Assembly: GCA_900765165.1 (NCBI GenBank)
Contig: CAAFQR010000043.1
Span: 1-20,336, forward strand
DNA length: 20,336 nt
Direction of reading: 5' to 3'
DNA from: Veillonellaceae bacterium
GTDB taxonomy: Bacteria > Bacillota > Negativicutes > Veillonellales > Veillonellaceae
The notes under the pieces are model-generated. The model was not told where the DNA came from and did not search any database. It saw only the letters and a list, made by a program, of their open reading frames with translations. Of this stretch, positions 1-8,137 are shown piece after piece. Both the position numbers and the translations under genes were made by a program. Each line of letters opens with the position of its first letter. The stretch's first letter is position 1.

Positions 1-110
1 AGATTTGATTTGATACCTTAATCATAACACAGACGGTATTCACTATGGATTTTTTATGTGTTCAATTTCATCATACAATTAACCATTTTTTAACAGACTA
101 TACAACTCCA

Positions 111-3080
111 TTATTTTTTATCACCTTCAATCATAACCTCATTAATAATCTGAGTCATCTGTTTATTTCCTAGTTGACTTTTAAAGTGCACTTTATATCC
201 ATCTGCTACAAGCATATCGAAAAATACTTTAGCACATTCAATTTTAACTTTTTCCGTTCCTCTCAAGTCACTCTTATTTTCCACATCTTTAGTTTCAACA
301 ACAATATTCAGATCTTTAGTTCCATCAGAGCGTTTCACAACATACATAAAGTCGGGACTATACATTCCACCTGTAAGCGTAGGAATAGCAATACTAGCTC
401 TGGGAATTTTCCCATAAACAACAACTTCCTCAATATCAGAAGTAATATTATTTTTTTCCAATGGAGAGTCATATGCATAAGTATCATACAAATACTTATC
501 ACTAGGAGTTCCTGGAACAATTTTTGTTCCAATTCTCCCTTGAGAAATTTCATTTTTTACACTTCCATCGGAATATGTTAATGCCGTTAATTTAGAATTT
601 GATTCACTACGCACATATCTAAAGCGACCTTGAAGATTTTCATTCTTCCATACTGAAAATTCAGCGCAGAAGCTAGCGATAGAATTTTCATTGATATAAT
701 TAGTGAAATCAGTACCATGAATTTTAGAGAATTTACAGAGTGCGCTATGAAGCACCGTAATAGGCAAACTTGTTGCCATTGAAATCTTTTTAAGGAAGAC
801 ATTATATGGTATTTTTTTATGAACCACATATTGAACGCCTGTATCTTTTATAAGACTCATTTCTTTTCCAGAACTATATATTTTTTCTCGTCTACTCTTC
901 ATTACAACATCTGAAAAAACACCCGGCTTTTCAAATAATTGAAGTACTACATTCTCGATTTTCTTATCCAAATCATTATCATAAAACAGCAAATATCTAT
1001 GATTAATCGCTTCCCACAATTCTCTTATTTCATCATATACAGCTTTTCTAATTCTAATTGGTTTAACAATATCATTATTATAATCTTTAACTTTCCCTGG
1101 CTTTAGGGTCAACCCAAATTCAGGATACTCTGAATAAAAAGCATCTCTATTTTCAACCACAATATTATTATGTCTATCAATATAACTTTTGTTAAATAAT
1201 TCTCGGAATAATTCATCACTTGTCATGCCAAGTTGATCTGCAACTGAATTAAACTTTTCTTCCGTAATAACCGAAGCATGGGGAATTTCTCCATTTATTT
1301 GATTTACCAACTTTTCAGCAAAGTTCGCTTCTGTAAAATCAACAATATAATTAAGAGTAAATTCCTCATTAGAAATTCTATTTCCATTTACATCAACAGG
1401 AAGTCTTAATCCTCTACCAACTTCTTGAAGTTTACTATTCTCGCTACCACTTGATCTCAATTTTGCAATCGTAAATACATTTGGATTATCCCAACCTTCT
1501 TTTAAGGTCCATTTCGAAAAAAGAAAACGCAATGTATTAAAACTACCATCGCTCTTTCTAAAAGACAAAAGTTGCTTTTTACCATTCAAAATAATATCAA
1601 CTTCTTTAGCAATATCTTCATCCGTATCGCTATTATCTCGAGAAAAATATCCTGCATGGCAAGCGCTTAAATCTACTAAACTGGCCTCAAGATATTCTTT
1701 ATACTCTGTATTATGAGAATCTAACGTTTCTAAGGTTTTTTCAATCTGCTCTTTTAGTAATTCCTCAAACTTAATAAGTAAGTAAGGCTTTTTCCCATTC
1801 TCCATACGGTAAGACGAGATATCATCTATAAAAAACAGCGCTAAAGTTTTAATCTTATATTCTCTGCTACAAAAATTATTTTTCTCCGTATCAAAATGTC
1901 GACGAAGAGCAAGCCGCAGCATTTGCTCTTGATACGATGACATATAAATATCTACGTCAAGTTCTTCACCAATATTTTTTACCAAACCATTAGAAAACTC
2001 AACATCGTTTCTACCTATAGCAGAAATGGTTAACCCTTCAAAATTACTACTAACAAGCGATAATGCGTCGCCCTTTTTTAATATATAATCACGGCTTGAC
2101 CTATCTTTCATTTTATGTTGAAAATGTACCGCTTCTCTACCTTTAATAGAGACAATTTTTACTTTCTCGTCCTTTCCCGATAAAGATTCGAAATGTTCTT
2201 TGGCAACTCCTTTTATCAAGCCTTGATTAAATGCCATACATGCATTCAAATCATATAATAAATTTTGATAATCTTTTTCTTTTCTCTTATTCTTACCTTT
2301 TCCAATAACCGTTTCTGGGAAGGTTGCTCCATAACGAATGATAGCTTGTGGTCTGACCTCATCAAGAATTACTTTAAATGCTTTTTGATCACGTGAAAAC
2401 CTGTGTGGCTCATCTATTATGAGAATTGGTTTAGTAGAAGCAATAGCATTAAACGGTCGATAGAATCCTTCAACCCCATAGTCATAATCATCACGAGCAA
2501 GCATTTTCCCATTTGTCAAAAGTTGCATATTAACCAACAATACAAAAATTTTGTTGGTATTTCTACAAGAACCTCTTACGAACTCACTAACCGCGCTAGG
2601 AAAATAACTTCTCCCCTTTTTCTTATTTTTGGGAGCATCTAATACTAACGTTTCTATTTCTGTTCCGTAACCACAGCTATCAGCAAAATGCCGTTTAACA
2701 TATGATTCACATAAAAATTGTTTCGTTCCTGCCTTAATTGCCAAAGATGGAACTGCAATAATAAATTTATTAAATCCATATTTTTTATGTAGTTCAAACA
2801 TAGTTTTTGTATAGACGTACGTTTTCCCAGTTCCGGTCTCCATTTTTATATCAAGATTAAGATAATCACCTTCACTCGAATCATCCTTTGTATAATAATC
2901 AAAAGGTATTTTAGTTTGCAACAGTTTAATATTTTCTGAAATATGTGGGTCTTTTAATGAAAATGTGGGGTTTTCATAATATTGAGACGGAGGCGTAATA
3001 TAAGCGTCTTTAAAAACTGTTGCCACTGCTTCAACAGGCTTTTCTTGATGAGGTAAATGTTGTTGAAGAAGTAATTCCAT
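111..3080 (-). CDS. res: Type III restriction enzyme, Res subunit (helicase-nuclease)
   Basis: ATP-dependent restriction subunit that acts with Mod: it translocates on DNA and cuts unmodified DNA. The 989-residue chain has the expected order of motifs: Walker A METGTGKT at residues 80-87, DEPH (the DEAD-box motif II variant typical of Res) at 223-226, KEGWDNPNVF at 527-536, and the arginine-finger motif QEVGRGLRLPV at 552-562. The C-terminus carries a PD-(D/E)xK nuclease core: PD at 909-910, then E929-T-K931. Length matches full-size Res proteins and no frameshift is visible, so it looks intact. The ATG has a GGGAGGA ribosome site 7 bases upstream. It starts 14 bp after the mod stop, so the two genes are probably co-transcribed and translationally coupled. 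Codons are A/T-ending throughout, unlike the genes from pta onward, which suggests transfer. Confidence 0.95.
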   Translation of the reverse strand: MELLLQQHLPHQEKPVEAVATVFKDAYITPPSQYYENPTFSLKDPHISENIKLLQTKIPFDYYTKDDSSEGDYLNLDIKMETGTGKTYVYTKTMFELHKKYGFNKFIIAVPSLAIKAGTKQFLCESYVKRHFADSCGYGTEIETLVLDAPKNKKKGRSYFPSAVSEFVRGSCRNTNKIFVLLVNMQLLTNGKMLARDDYDYGVEGFYRPFNAIASTKPILIIDEPHRFSRDQKAFKVILDEVRPQAIIRYGATFPETVIGKGKNKRKEKDYQNLLYDLNACMAFNQGLIKGVAKEHFESLSGKDEKVKIVSIKGREAVHFQHKMKDRSSRDYILKKGDALSLVSSNFEGLTISAIGRNDVEFSNGLVKNIGEELDVDIYMSSYQEQMLRLALRRHFDTEKNNFCSREYKIKTLALFFIDDISSYRMENGKKPYLLIKFEELLKEQIEKTLETLDSHNTEYKEYLEASLVDLSACHAGYFSRDNSDTDEDIAKEVDIILNGKKQLLSFRKSDGSFNTLRFLFSKWTLKEGWDNPNVFTIAKLRSSGSENSKLQEVGRGLRLPVDVNGNRISNEEFTLNYIVDFTEANFAEKLVNQINGEIPHASVITEEKFNSVADQLGMTSDELFRELFNKSYIDRHNNIVVENRDAFYSEYPEFGLTLKPGKVKDYNNDIVKPIRIRKAVYDEIRELWEAINHRYLLFYDNDLDKKIENVVLQLFEKPGVFSDVVMKSRREKIYSSGKEMSLIKDTGVQYVVHKKIPYNVFLKKISMATSLPITVLHSALCKFSKIHGTDFTNYINENSIASFCAEFSVWKNENLQGRFRYVRSESNSKLTALTYSDGSVKNEISQGRIGTKIVPGTPSDKYLYDTYAYDSPLEKNNITSDIEEVVVYGKIPRASIAIPTLTGGMYSPDFMYVVKRSDGTKDLNIVVETKDVENKSDLRGTEKVKIECAKVFFDMLVADGYKVHFKSQLGNKQMTQIINEVMIEGDKK

Positions 3081-3094
3081 ACTAAAATCCTCCC

Positions 3095-5125
3095 TTAATA
3101 ACGTACATCAAAATTAATATGAAGATTTTTCTCTGTAGCTTTTAACCTTGCTAAGTTTAATTTTAATTCATCAATTTTAGTCCACAGAAAACTATATCCA
3201 AATAATACTATATTTTCAGCGTTAAAATTCTCATCTTTTTCATATTTATCTAAAATTGCAGTTATTGCTTCTTGAGAAATATCTTTATTTATTAAATATA
3301 AATGCTTATCAATATAATATCCTGTATATCCATTAAAATTAATTGCTTCAACACTAGCATTAAAACCATACCCATCATGCAATAACCATGTAGTTAAAAC
3401 AGTCTGCGTACCAAAATCTTCAAGAATATCATTTACCAAGAACATTTCTTGATTATCAAATTTCTCAAGTTTATCAATTGTACCTTGCTCGGGCTCTTTC
3501 AAAGTATAGTGTTGAAATCCCCAATCAAAGTTATCTACAGTTTGACCAATTCTAATATTTTTAGCAACTCTGGTTAGACGTTCTAACCCAAGTTGATCTA
3601 ATGTATGACTTCTATTTTGTTCATCAAGATAATGTATAAGTTTGCCTACCTGTTTTTTATTATCCCCGGTTAAATTATCGGAAAGTTCATCTAGATTTTC
3701 TGGTAATTGTATCACTATAAAATGATGTCGTTTTCCATTAGCATTTAAGCGCATAACCGCTTCCGCTGTTGTTCCAGATCCTGAAAAAAAGTCGCAAATG
3801 TACATACTATCGTCTTTCACTGAAGAAATTAATTTCATCAGTAAAAGAACCGGCTTCGGGTATGTCATTAACCCTTGTTCTCCAAATAACAATCTCTGTT
3901 CTTCATCTGCATCTTCATTGGATCCCCATCCACCAGATTGCAAATTATTTTCATCAAATGAATATGAATAGCCTGATTCCTTTTTATCACCTAAACGAAG
4001 CAACAAATCCTTCAGCCCTTTATAACGCGGTTCTCTTACGATTCTTCTCAAGTATAAATCTTGAGTAATGTATAACTCTTTTCTTGTTGCATATTCAAAC
4101 ATTTTTTCTTGACCATATCGCCAGTTCCCCTCAATTTGCAAATCTTCTGCTAATTGCCCATCTTTAATCACTAAATCAGATTTCAGCACAAGATTCATAG
4201 TTGTATCAGATATTACTTCCCCTTTTTTCATTATAAAGTTTTTTTCTTTGTACTTACTCATTATACCTGCAGGTATATAACGGACATCTCTAGGATTGTT
4301 AGCATTTACACAGGGATAGGTCTCTACATCTTCGTTAACTTCACCAATTAATCCATTGAATAGACTCTTATCTCTAGAATAAACAATTATGGATTCCTTA
4401 ATATTCGTAATATCGTGAGCTAAATATGACCCCTTCTTCTTCTTTTCCCATGTTAGCTCAGAAATAAAATTCTCTTCACCAAAAACATCATCACAGAGAA
4501 GTTTTAAATTATGGCATTCATTTTCATCTATAGAAATAAAAATTACACCGTCTTCTGTAAGCAAGTCTCGAGCTAATAACAACCGAGGATACATAAACAT
4601 AAGCCAAGCAGAATGAGATGCCGAGCCTCTTTTAGTCAAATCTAAAATGCGATTAGCTTGTTCTTCTTCAATACTGAGTTTTTGTGTTAATTCTTCAACA
4701 GAAAAGCTAAATTTGTCTTTATAAACAAACCCATCTGACCCTGTATTATATGGCGGATCAATATAGATAAATTTTATTTTTTGCGAATAACTTTTTAACA
4801 AATGTTTTATGCCATCTAAATTGTCGCCCGATATGTAAACATTATCGCTATTTTTATTTTCGATTTTATTATTATGTATTTCATTAGGAACAACAACTGT
4901 AGTAGTATCTAAAGAAGCCAGTAAGCGAGCATAATTTTTCCCCAAAAATTTTAACTCATAGCCTTCATTATTAACTAACAGCTTATTATTCAAATAAGAT
5001 TTAAATCTCTCTATATCAAAAGTTCCGTCCTGCTTAAAACACGCAGGAAAGTTTTCCTTTAATATCTCTATTTGCTTTGAATTAGGAAAAACCAAATCAT
5101 TAGACTCAATAATCTCCTTAATCAT
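3095..5125 (-). CDS. mod: Type III DNA methyltransferase, Mod subunit
   Basis: Modification and sequence-recognition subunit; it methylates adenine (N6) and gives the complex its specificity. It shows the beta-class order: catalytic DPPY at residues 123-126 (context IDPPYNTGSDGF), then a target-recognition region of about 250 residues, then YPKPV near 422-426 and the SAM-binding DFFSGSGTT at about 445-453. The reading frame is open upstream to a GTG at 5164. I prefer the ATG at 5125 (676 aa, MIKEIIES) because GGAGGT lies 7 bases before it, whereas the upstream GTG has only a poor site. It is the first gene of the mod-res operon. It shares the low GC of res. No simple-sequence repeat tract able to shift the frame was seen, so phase variation is not supported. 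Confidence 0.94.
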   Translation of the reverse strand: MIKEIIESNDLVFPNSKQIEILKENFPACFKQDGTFDIERFKSYLNNKLLVNNEGYELKFLGKNYARLLASLDTTTVVVPNEIHNNKIENKNSDNVYISGDNLDGIKHLLKSYSQKIKFIYIDPPYNTGSDGFVYKDKFSFSVEELTQKLSIEEEQANRILDLTKRGSASHSAWLMFMYPRLLLARDLLTEDGVIFISIDENECHNLKLLCDDVFGEENFISELTWEKKKKGSYLAHDITNIKESIIVYSRDKSLFNGLIGEVNEDVETYPCVNANNPRDVRYIPAGIMSKYKEKNFIMKKGEVISDTTMNLVLKSDLVIKDGQLAEDLQIEGNWRYGQEKMFEYATRKELYITQDLYLRRIVREPRYKGLKDLLLRLGDKKESGYSYSFDENNLQSGGWGSNEDADEEQRLLFGEQGLMTYPKPVLLLMKLISSVKDDSMYICDFFSGSGTTAEAVMRLNANGKRHHFIVIQLPENLDELSDNLTGDNKKQVGKLIHYLDEQNRSHTLDQLGLERLTRVAKNIRIGQTVDNFDWGFQHYTLKEPEQGTIDKLEKFDNQEMFLVNDILEDFGTQTVLTTWLLHDGYGFNASVEAINFNGYTGYYIDKHLYLINKDISQEAITAILDKYEKDENFNAENIVLFGYSFLWTKIDELKLNLARLKATEKNLHINFDVRY

Positions 5126-5183
5126 CTTCTGTACCTCCACATTTTTGACCTTTACTAAATACACTAATACTGTGCCCTCTTCG

Positions 5184-5212
5184 ATTATACTAAACTTTTC
5201 ATATTTTCTATA
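5184..5212 (-). promoter_or_regulatory. Probable promoter of the mod-res operon
   Basis: On the minus strand a perfect TATAAT lies at 5189-5184. A weak -35 (TATAGA) sits 17 bases upstream at 5212-5207. Transcription would start near 5177 and leave a leader of about 50 bases before the preferred mod start. The region is AT-rich, so chance matches are likely. Confidence 0.45.
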
Positions 5213-5275
5213 ATTATATTTAATCCCAGTATCTACAAATTAAATACTATAATATCCCCCTTATCTTATTATAAT

Positions 5276-5311
5276 CAAAAACGGCATAGCCGAGATACTC
5301 GACTATGCCGT
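5276..5311 (-). terminator. Rho-independent terminator of pta
   Basis: The arms ACGGCATAG (5281-5289) and CTATGCCGT (5303-5311) pair perfectly. The stem continues after one mismatch with CGAG/CTCG around a 3-base ATA loop. On the minus strand the stem is followed by a T run (TTTTGATT). It lies 57 bp beyond the pta stop and also insulates the mod-res operon from pta transcription. Confidence 0.9.
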
Positions 5312-5367
5312 TGATTAAAATAGTGCACTGTGTCTACACAATCAAAACCTGCAACTTTAATTGTAAA

Positions 5368-6369
5368 TTATTCAGCAGCTTCAGCAGCAGCGATAGCGAC
5401 TACGTCTACGATATCCGTAGCGAAGCAACCACGAGACAAGTCATGAATCGGAGCAGCCAAGCCCTGAATCAATGGGCCAAGCGCAGTGGCACCAGCGAAA
5501 CGCTGTACCAATTTGTAACCGATGTTAGCAGCCTGCAAGTCAGGGAAAATCAAGATGTTAGCTTTACCAGCTACATCGCTGCCAGGAGCTTTACGGCTAG
5601 CTACGGACGGTTCGATAGAAGCATCGAGCTGTAATTCGCCGTCGAATGCGAAGTCAACGCCGCGACCTTTGAGGTCTTCAACAGCAGCGATAACTTTATC
5701 AACTTCCGGAGAGGAAGCAGAACCCGTCGTGGAGAAGGACAAGAAAGCAACGCGCGGCTGAGCCATGCCAGCAACTTTGCGAGCTTTTTCAACGGAGGAT
5801 ACGGCAATATCAGCCAACTGTTCGGAAGTCGGGTTCGGGATTACGCCGCAGTCGGCGAATACGAGCATGCCGTCATCACCATACTGTTTTTTGTCGGTGA
5901 ATACGAACATGGAGCTGGAAACGGTTTTCAAACCTTTCTTAGTGCCTACAACCTGCAAAGCGGCACGCAATACATTGGCAGTCGGGCTAGCAGAGCCAGC
6001 AACCATGCCATCTACAACGCCGAGGCGAACCAACATAGCGCCGAAGAAGAGGCAGTCGCCAAGCATCGTAGCTTTTGCTTTTTCTTCAGTCATGCCTTTT
6101 TTAGCACGCAATTCAACGAATTTAGCAACCATTTCGCCCAAACGATCATAGGTTTCCGGGTTGATGATTTCAGCACCGTCGATGGAAACGCCCAATTTGG
6201 CAGCAGCTGCTTTAACGTCTGCTTCGTTACCAACTAAAACCGGTGTTGCGAAACCTTCTTTTAAGATTAAAGACGTAGCTTCCAATACGCGTTCGTCTTT
6301 GTATTCCGGCAAAACAATTCGTTTGCCTAACGGTTTAACTTTTGCTTTTAAATTCTGCACTAATTCCAC
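5368..6369 (-). CDS. pta: Phosphate acetyltransferase
   Basis: Cytosolic enzyme converting acetyl-CoA and phosphate to acetyl phosphate and CoA, the first half of the Pta-AckA route that yields ATP from acetyl-CoA. The 333-residue length fits the short Pta class (PTA_PTB domain only). Recognisable blocks are KRIVLPEYKDERVLEA at the N-terminus, GSASPTANVLRAALQ, LSFSTTGSASSPEV, and near the C-terminus IFPDLQAANIGYKLVQR followed by GPLIQGLAAPIHDLSRG. The start is a GTG with AAGGAGG 9 bases upstream; no better start exists. It is transcribed alone: it has its own promoter and a strong terminator. No ackA is adjacent. Base composition is that of the host, contrasting with the neighbouring restriction genes. 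Confidence 0.97.
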   Translation of the reverse strand: MELVQNLKAKVKPLGKRIVLPEYKDERVLEATSLILKEGFATPVLVGNEADVKAAAAKLGVSIDGAEIINPETYDRLGEMVAKFVELRAKKGMTEEKAKATMLGDCLFFGAMLVRLGVVDGMVAGSASPTANVLRAALQVVGTKKGLKTVSSSMFVFTDKKQYGDDGMLVFADCGVIPNPTSEQLADIAVSSVEKARKVAGMAQPRVAFLSFSTTGSASSPEVDKVIAAVEDLKGRGVDFAFDGELQLDASIEPSVASRKAPGSDVAGKANILIFPDLQAANIGYKLVQRFAGATALGPLIQGLAAPIHDLSRGCFATDIVDVVAIAAAEAAE

Positions 6370-6411
6370 TGTAATCGTCCTCCTTAGACAATCGCTAACG
6401 TTTGTGCTTTC

Positions 6412-6420
6412 ATTATATCA
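6412..6420 (-). promoter_or_regulatory. Extended -10 promoter of pta
   Basis: The minus strand reads TGATATAAT, a perfect TATAAT with the TGn extension. No good -35 is seen at 16-18 bases, which is usual for extended -10 promoters. The predicted transcript starts near 6405, about 35 bases before the GTG. A short dyad (ATTAC-N5-GTAAT, 6455-6469) lies about 40 bases upstream of the -10 and could bind a regulator. Confidence 0.6.
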
Positions 6421-6537
6421 AATTCGCAACAGAGATTAAAGGGCAAACTTCAATATTACGAAATGTAATGTAAGTATGCGCTTTTTGAAATAAATACTCA
6501 CTTACTTTGGCCCCACTATCTCGCTACGTCATGCGAC

Positions 6538-6551
6538 TTTCACCTGTGAAA
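6538..6551. promoter_or_regulatory. Perfect 14-bp dyad downstream of the MFS gene
   Basis: TTTCAC-CT-GTGAAA is a perfect inverted repeat beginning 8 bp past the MFS stop and about 120 bp upstream of the pta promoter. It lacks the length and T run of a terminator. It could be a protein-binding site or chance; function unknown. Confidence 0.25.
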
Positions 6552-6558
6552 TAACGCC

Positions 6559-7791
6559 CTACACGTCCTTAGATACGTGAGTGGTCATCCACCGACTAAT
6601 CCCGAGCCCGATAATGAGAAGCACTGTTAAGAAGCCTACAACACCATCCCAGCCCCAATGAGTAAGGAATTTACCGCCAATGGAACCGAAGGTGCTGGCG
6701 CCTATATAATAGAACAACATATACATGGCCGAGATTTCCGCTTTATCGCCTTTATCGAGACGGCCGGCCCAGCTGCAATCCGCAGAGTGGGCACCGAAGA
6801 AACCAAAGGTGAAAAGCCCGATGCCGGCTAATTTCAGAAGAAGCGGCCCCGCAAGCGACAAGAGTCCGCCGCCAATCATGCAGACAATGGAAAGACTGAT
6901 AACAACGCCATTGCCGGTCGAATCGGCCATCATGCCCATCACCGTCGATGACAACGTACCCAGCAAATAGAGCAGGTACACGAGCCCGATTTCGGTCTGC
7001 GTCATCGAATAGGGCGGAGCCAGTAACACGTAAGAAATGAAATTATATACACAAACGAAGCTACCCATGACGATCATGGCCACCAAATAATCGGCTACCA
7101 GAAATTTATTGTGCATAAGGCGACTAAACTCAGCCAGCATGGACTTACTTTGGCCATGCTTTGGCTTCACATGCTCCGGTCGCGGCAACAAAATCACGAA
7201 TGCCACAATCAATATGAGATAAAAGACAGCCAGTGCCAATAGCGCCGGGCGCCAGGACCACCAGTCGGTCAGCGTACTTAGGATAATACGACCAACGAGG
7301 CCACCGATGGAGCTACCGCTTACGTAAATCCCTACGGCTGTGCCGATAACCGAGCCTTCAAACTCTTCGTTGATGTACGCCACCGCCATAGGCGGGAAGC
7401 CGGCCAGCAATAAGCCCTGGCACAAACGCATGAGCAAGATAAGTTGGAAATACTGACTAATGCCAATGAGCATAGCCAAGATAATGGACCCCACTAAAGC
7501 CAGAACCATGACCTGACGCCGTCGTAATTTGTGCGCCAGCCCGGCGATAAACAGCATCGCTACAGCCATACCACCGGTACCGAAGGAAACGGCCAAGCTC
7601 GCCGTCGTCGGTTCTAGGCTAAAATCACGAGCCAACACCGGTATAATCGGCTGCACGCAGTACTCAGCACCAAAGGCAACGAGGCTACCAATAAATAACG
7701 CAATAATCGCCTTATAATAGGCGGCGCTTCCCCGTTGAATCTTCTCTCTTTTTACTGTTTTTGGTTGCATTGCAGCAACTTCACCAGCCAT
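6559..7791 (-). CDS. MFS transporter, YnfM-like
   Basis: Twelve-segment major facilitator of 410 residues, the normal size for the family. After a basic cytoplasmic N-terminus (about 30 residues) the first segments contain AEYCVQPIIPVLARDF and GTGGMAVAMLFIAG. The family's A-like loop between segments 2 and 3 is HKLRRRQVM, and a long basic central loop (RPEHVKPKHGQSKS) separates the two six-helix halves. The wording of the N-half resembles E. coli YnfM and related drug/H+ antiporter-like carriers, whose substrates are mostly unknown. The ATG at 7791 has AAGGATGG upstream; an internal ATG at codon 8 is possible. It is divergent from the DASS symporter across 346 bp. The substrate cannot be read from sequence. 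Confidence 0.88.
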   Translation of the reverse strand: MAGEVAAMQPKTVKREKIQRGSAAYYKAIIALFIGSLVAFGAEYCVQPIIPVLARDFSLEPTTASLAVSFGTGGMAVAMLFIAGLAHKLRRRQVMVLALVGSIILAMLIGISQYFQLILLMRLCQGLLLAGFPPMAVAYINEEFEGSVIGTAVGIYVSGSSIGGLVGRIILSTLTDWWSWRPALLALAVFYLILIVAFVILLPRPEHVKPKHGQSKSMLAEFSRLMHNKFLVADYLVAMIVMGSFVCVYNFISYVLLAPPYSMTQTEIGLVYLLYLLGTLSSTVMGMMADSTGNGVVISLSIVCMIGGGLLSLAGPLLLKLAGIGLFTFGFFGAHSADCSWAGRLDKGDKAEISAMYMLFYYIGASTFGSIGGKFLTHWGWDGVVGFLTVLLIIGLGISRWMTTHVSKDV

Positions 7792-7856
7792 GCCAACACC
7801 ATCCTTTTTACAGTTTTAGACCTACGTTAAAATTAGCAAACATTTCTTATGATTCC

Positions 7857-7862
7857 ATTATA
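7857..7862 (-). promoter_or_regulatory. Probable -10 of the MFS gene
   Basis: The minus strand carries TATAAT about 65 bases before the MFS start. The matching -35 position (TATACG) is poor, so activity may be weak or activator-dependent. Confidence 0.4.
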
Positions 7863-8017
7863 CTCGCTACTTTCGCTTTCGTATATGAAAATGTACTCGT
7901 ATGTCATAATATCATCTTAGCAATTTATACCCCAGCAATATACTTTTTTTGCATAATATATGCCAATTCGTTCATAATTATGCGGATTTTGCTGTACAAA
8001 TTTATAAATATCTGCTA

Positions 8018-8033
8018 TTGTTTACTTAAACAA
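8018..8033. promoter_or_regulatory. 16-bp operator-like dyad upstream of the DASS symporter gene
   Basis: TTGTTTA-CT-TAAACAA is a perfect inverted repeat. Its right arm supplies the best -35 candidate (TAAACA, 8027-8032), placed 17 bases before TATAAA at 8050-8055, so a bound protein would cover the promoter. The TTGTT-N6-AACAA layout recalls Crp/Fnr- or Rex-type sites but matches neither consensus exactly. Confidence 0.5.
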
Positions 8034-8049
8034 CTGCGTAGTTCTAGTC

Positions 8050-8095
8050 TATAAAATTTCACAAGAAATTTTTATAGCGCTATGAACGACGCTAT
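8050..8095 (+). promoter_or_regulatory. -10 region and structured leader of the DASS gene
   Basis: TATAAA at 8050 is the likely -10. It lies in the left arm of a hairpin, TATAAAATTTC (8050-8060), loop ACAA, GAAATTTTTATA (8065-8076). Directly after comes the 10-bp palindrome ATAGCGCTAT (8074-8083), and a second CGCTAT at 8090-8095 could pair with ATAGCG instead. The ribosome site TTAGGAGA precedes the ATG at 8138. The rest of the 7792-8137 gap shows no gene. Confidence 0.4.
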
Positions 8096-8137
8096 TTTAT
8101 TATTTTCTTCGTAATAGTGTAGTTAGGAGATGATTCC

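Noticed and set aside
174..581. Plus-strand open frame opposite the end of res
   Set aside because: Low-complexity Phe/Asn/Ile-rich translation typical of an AT-rich antisense frame; res is intact here.
4431..4448. TTC triplet repeat in mod as a phase-variation tract
   Set aside because: Fewer than four units, and triplets keep the reading frame, so slippage would not switch the gene off. It encodes a short Lys run.
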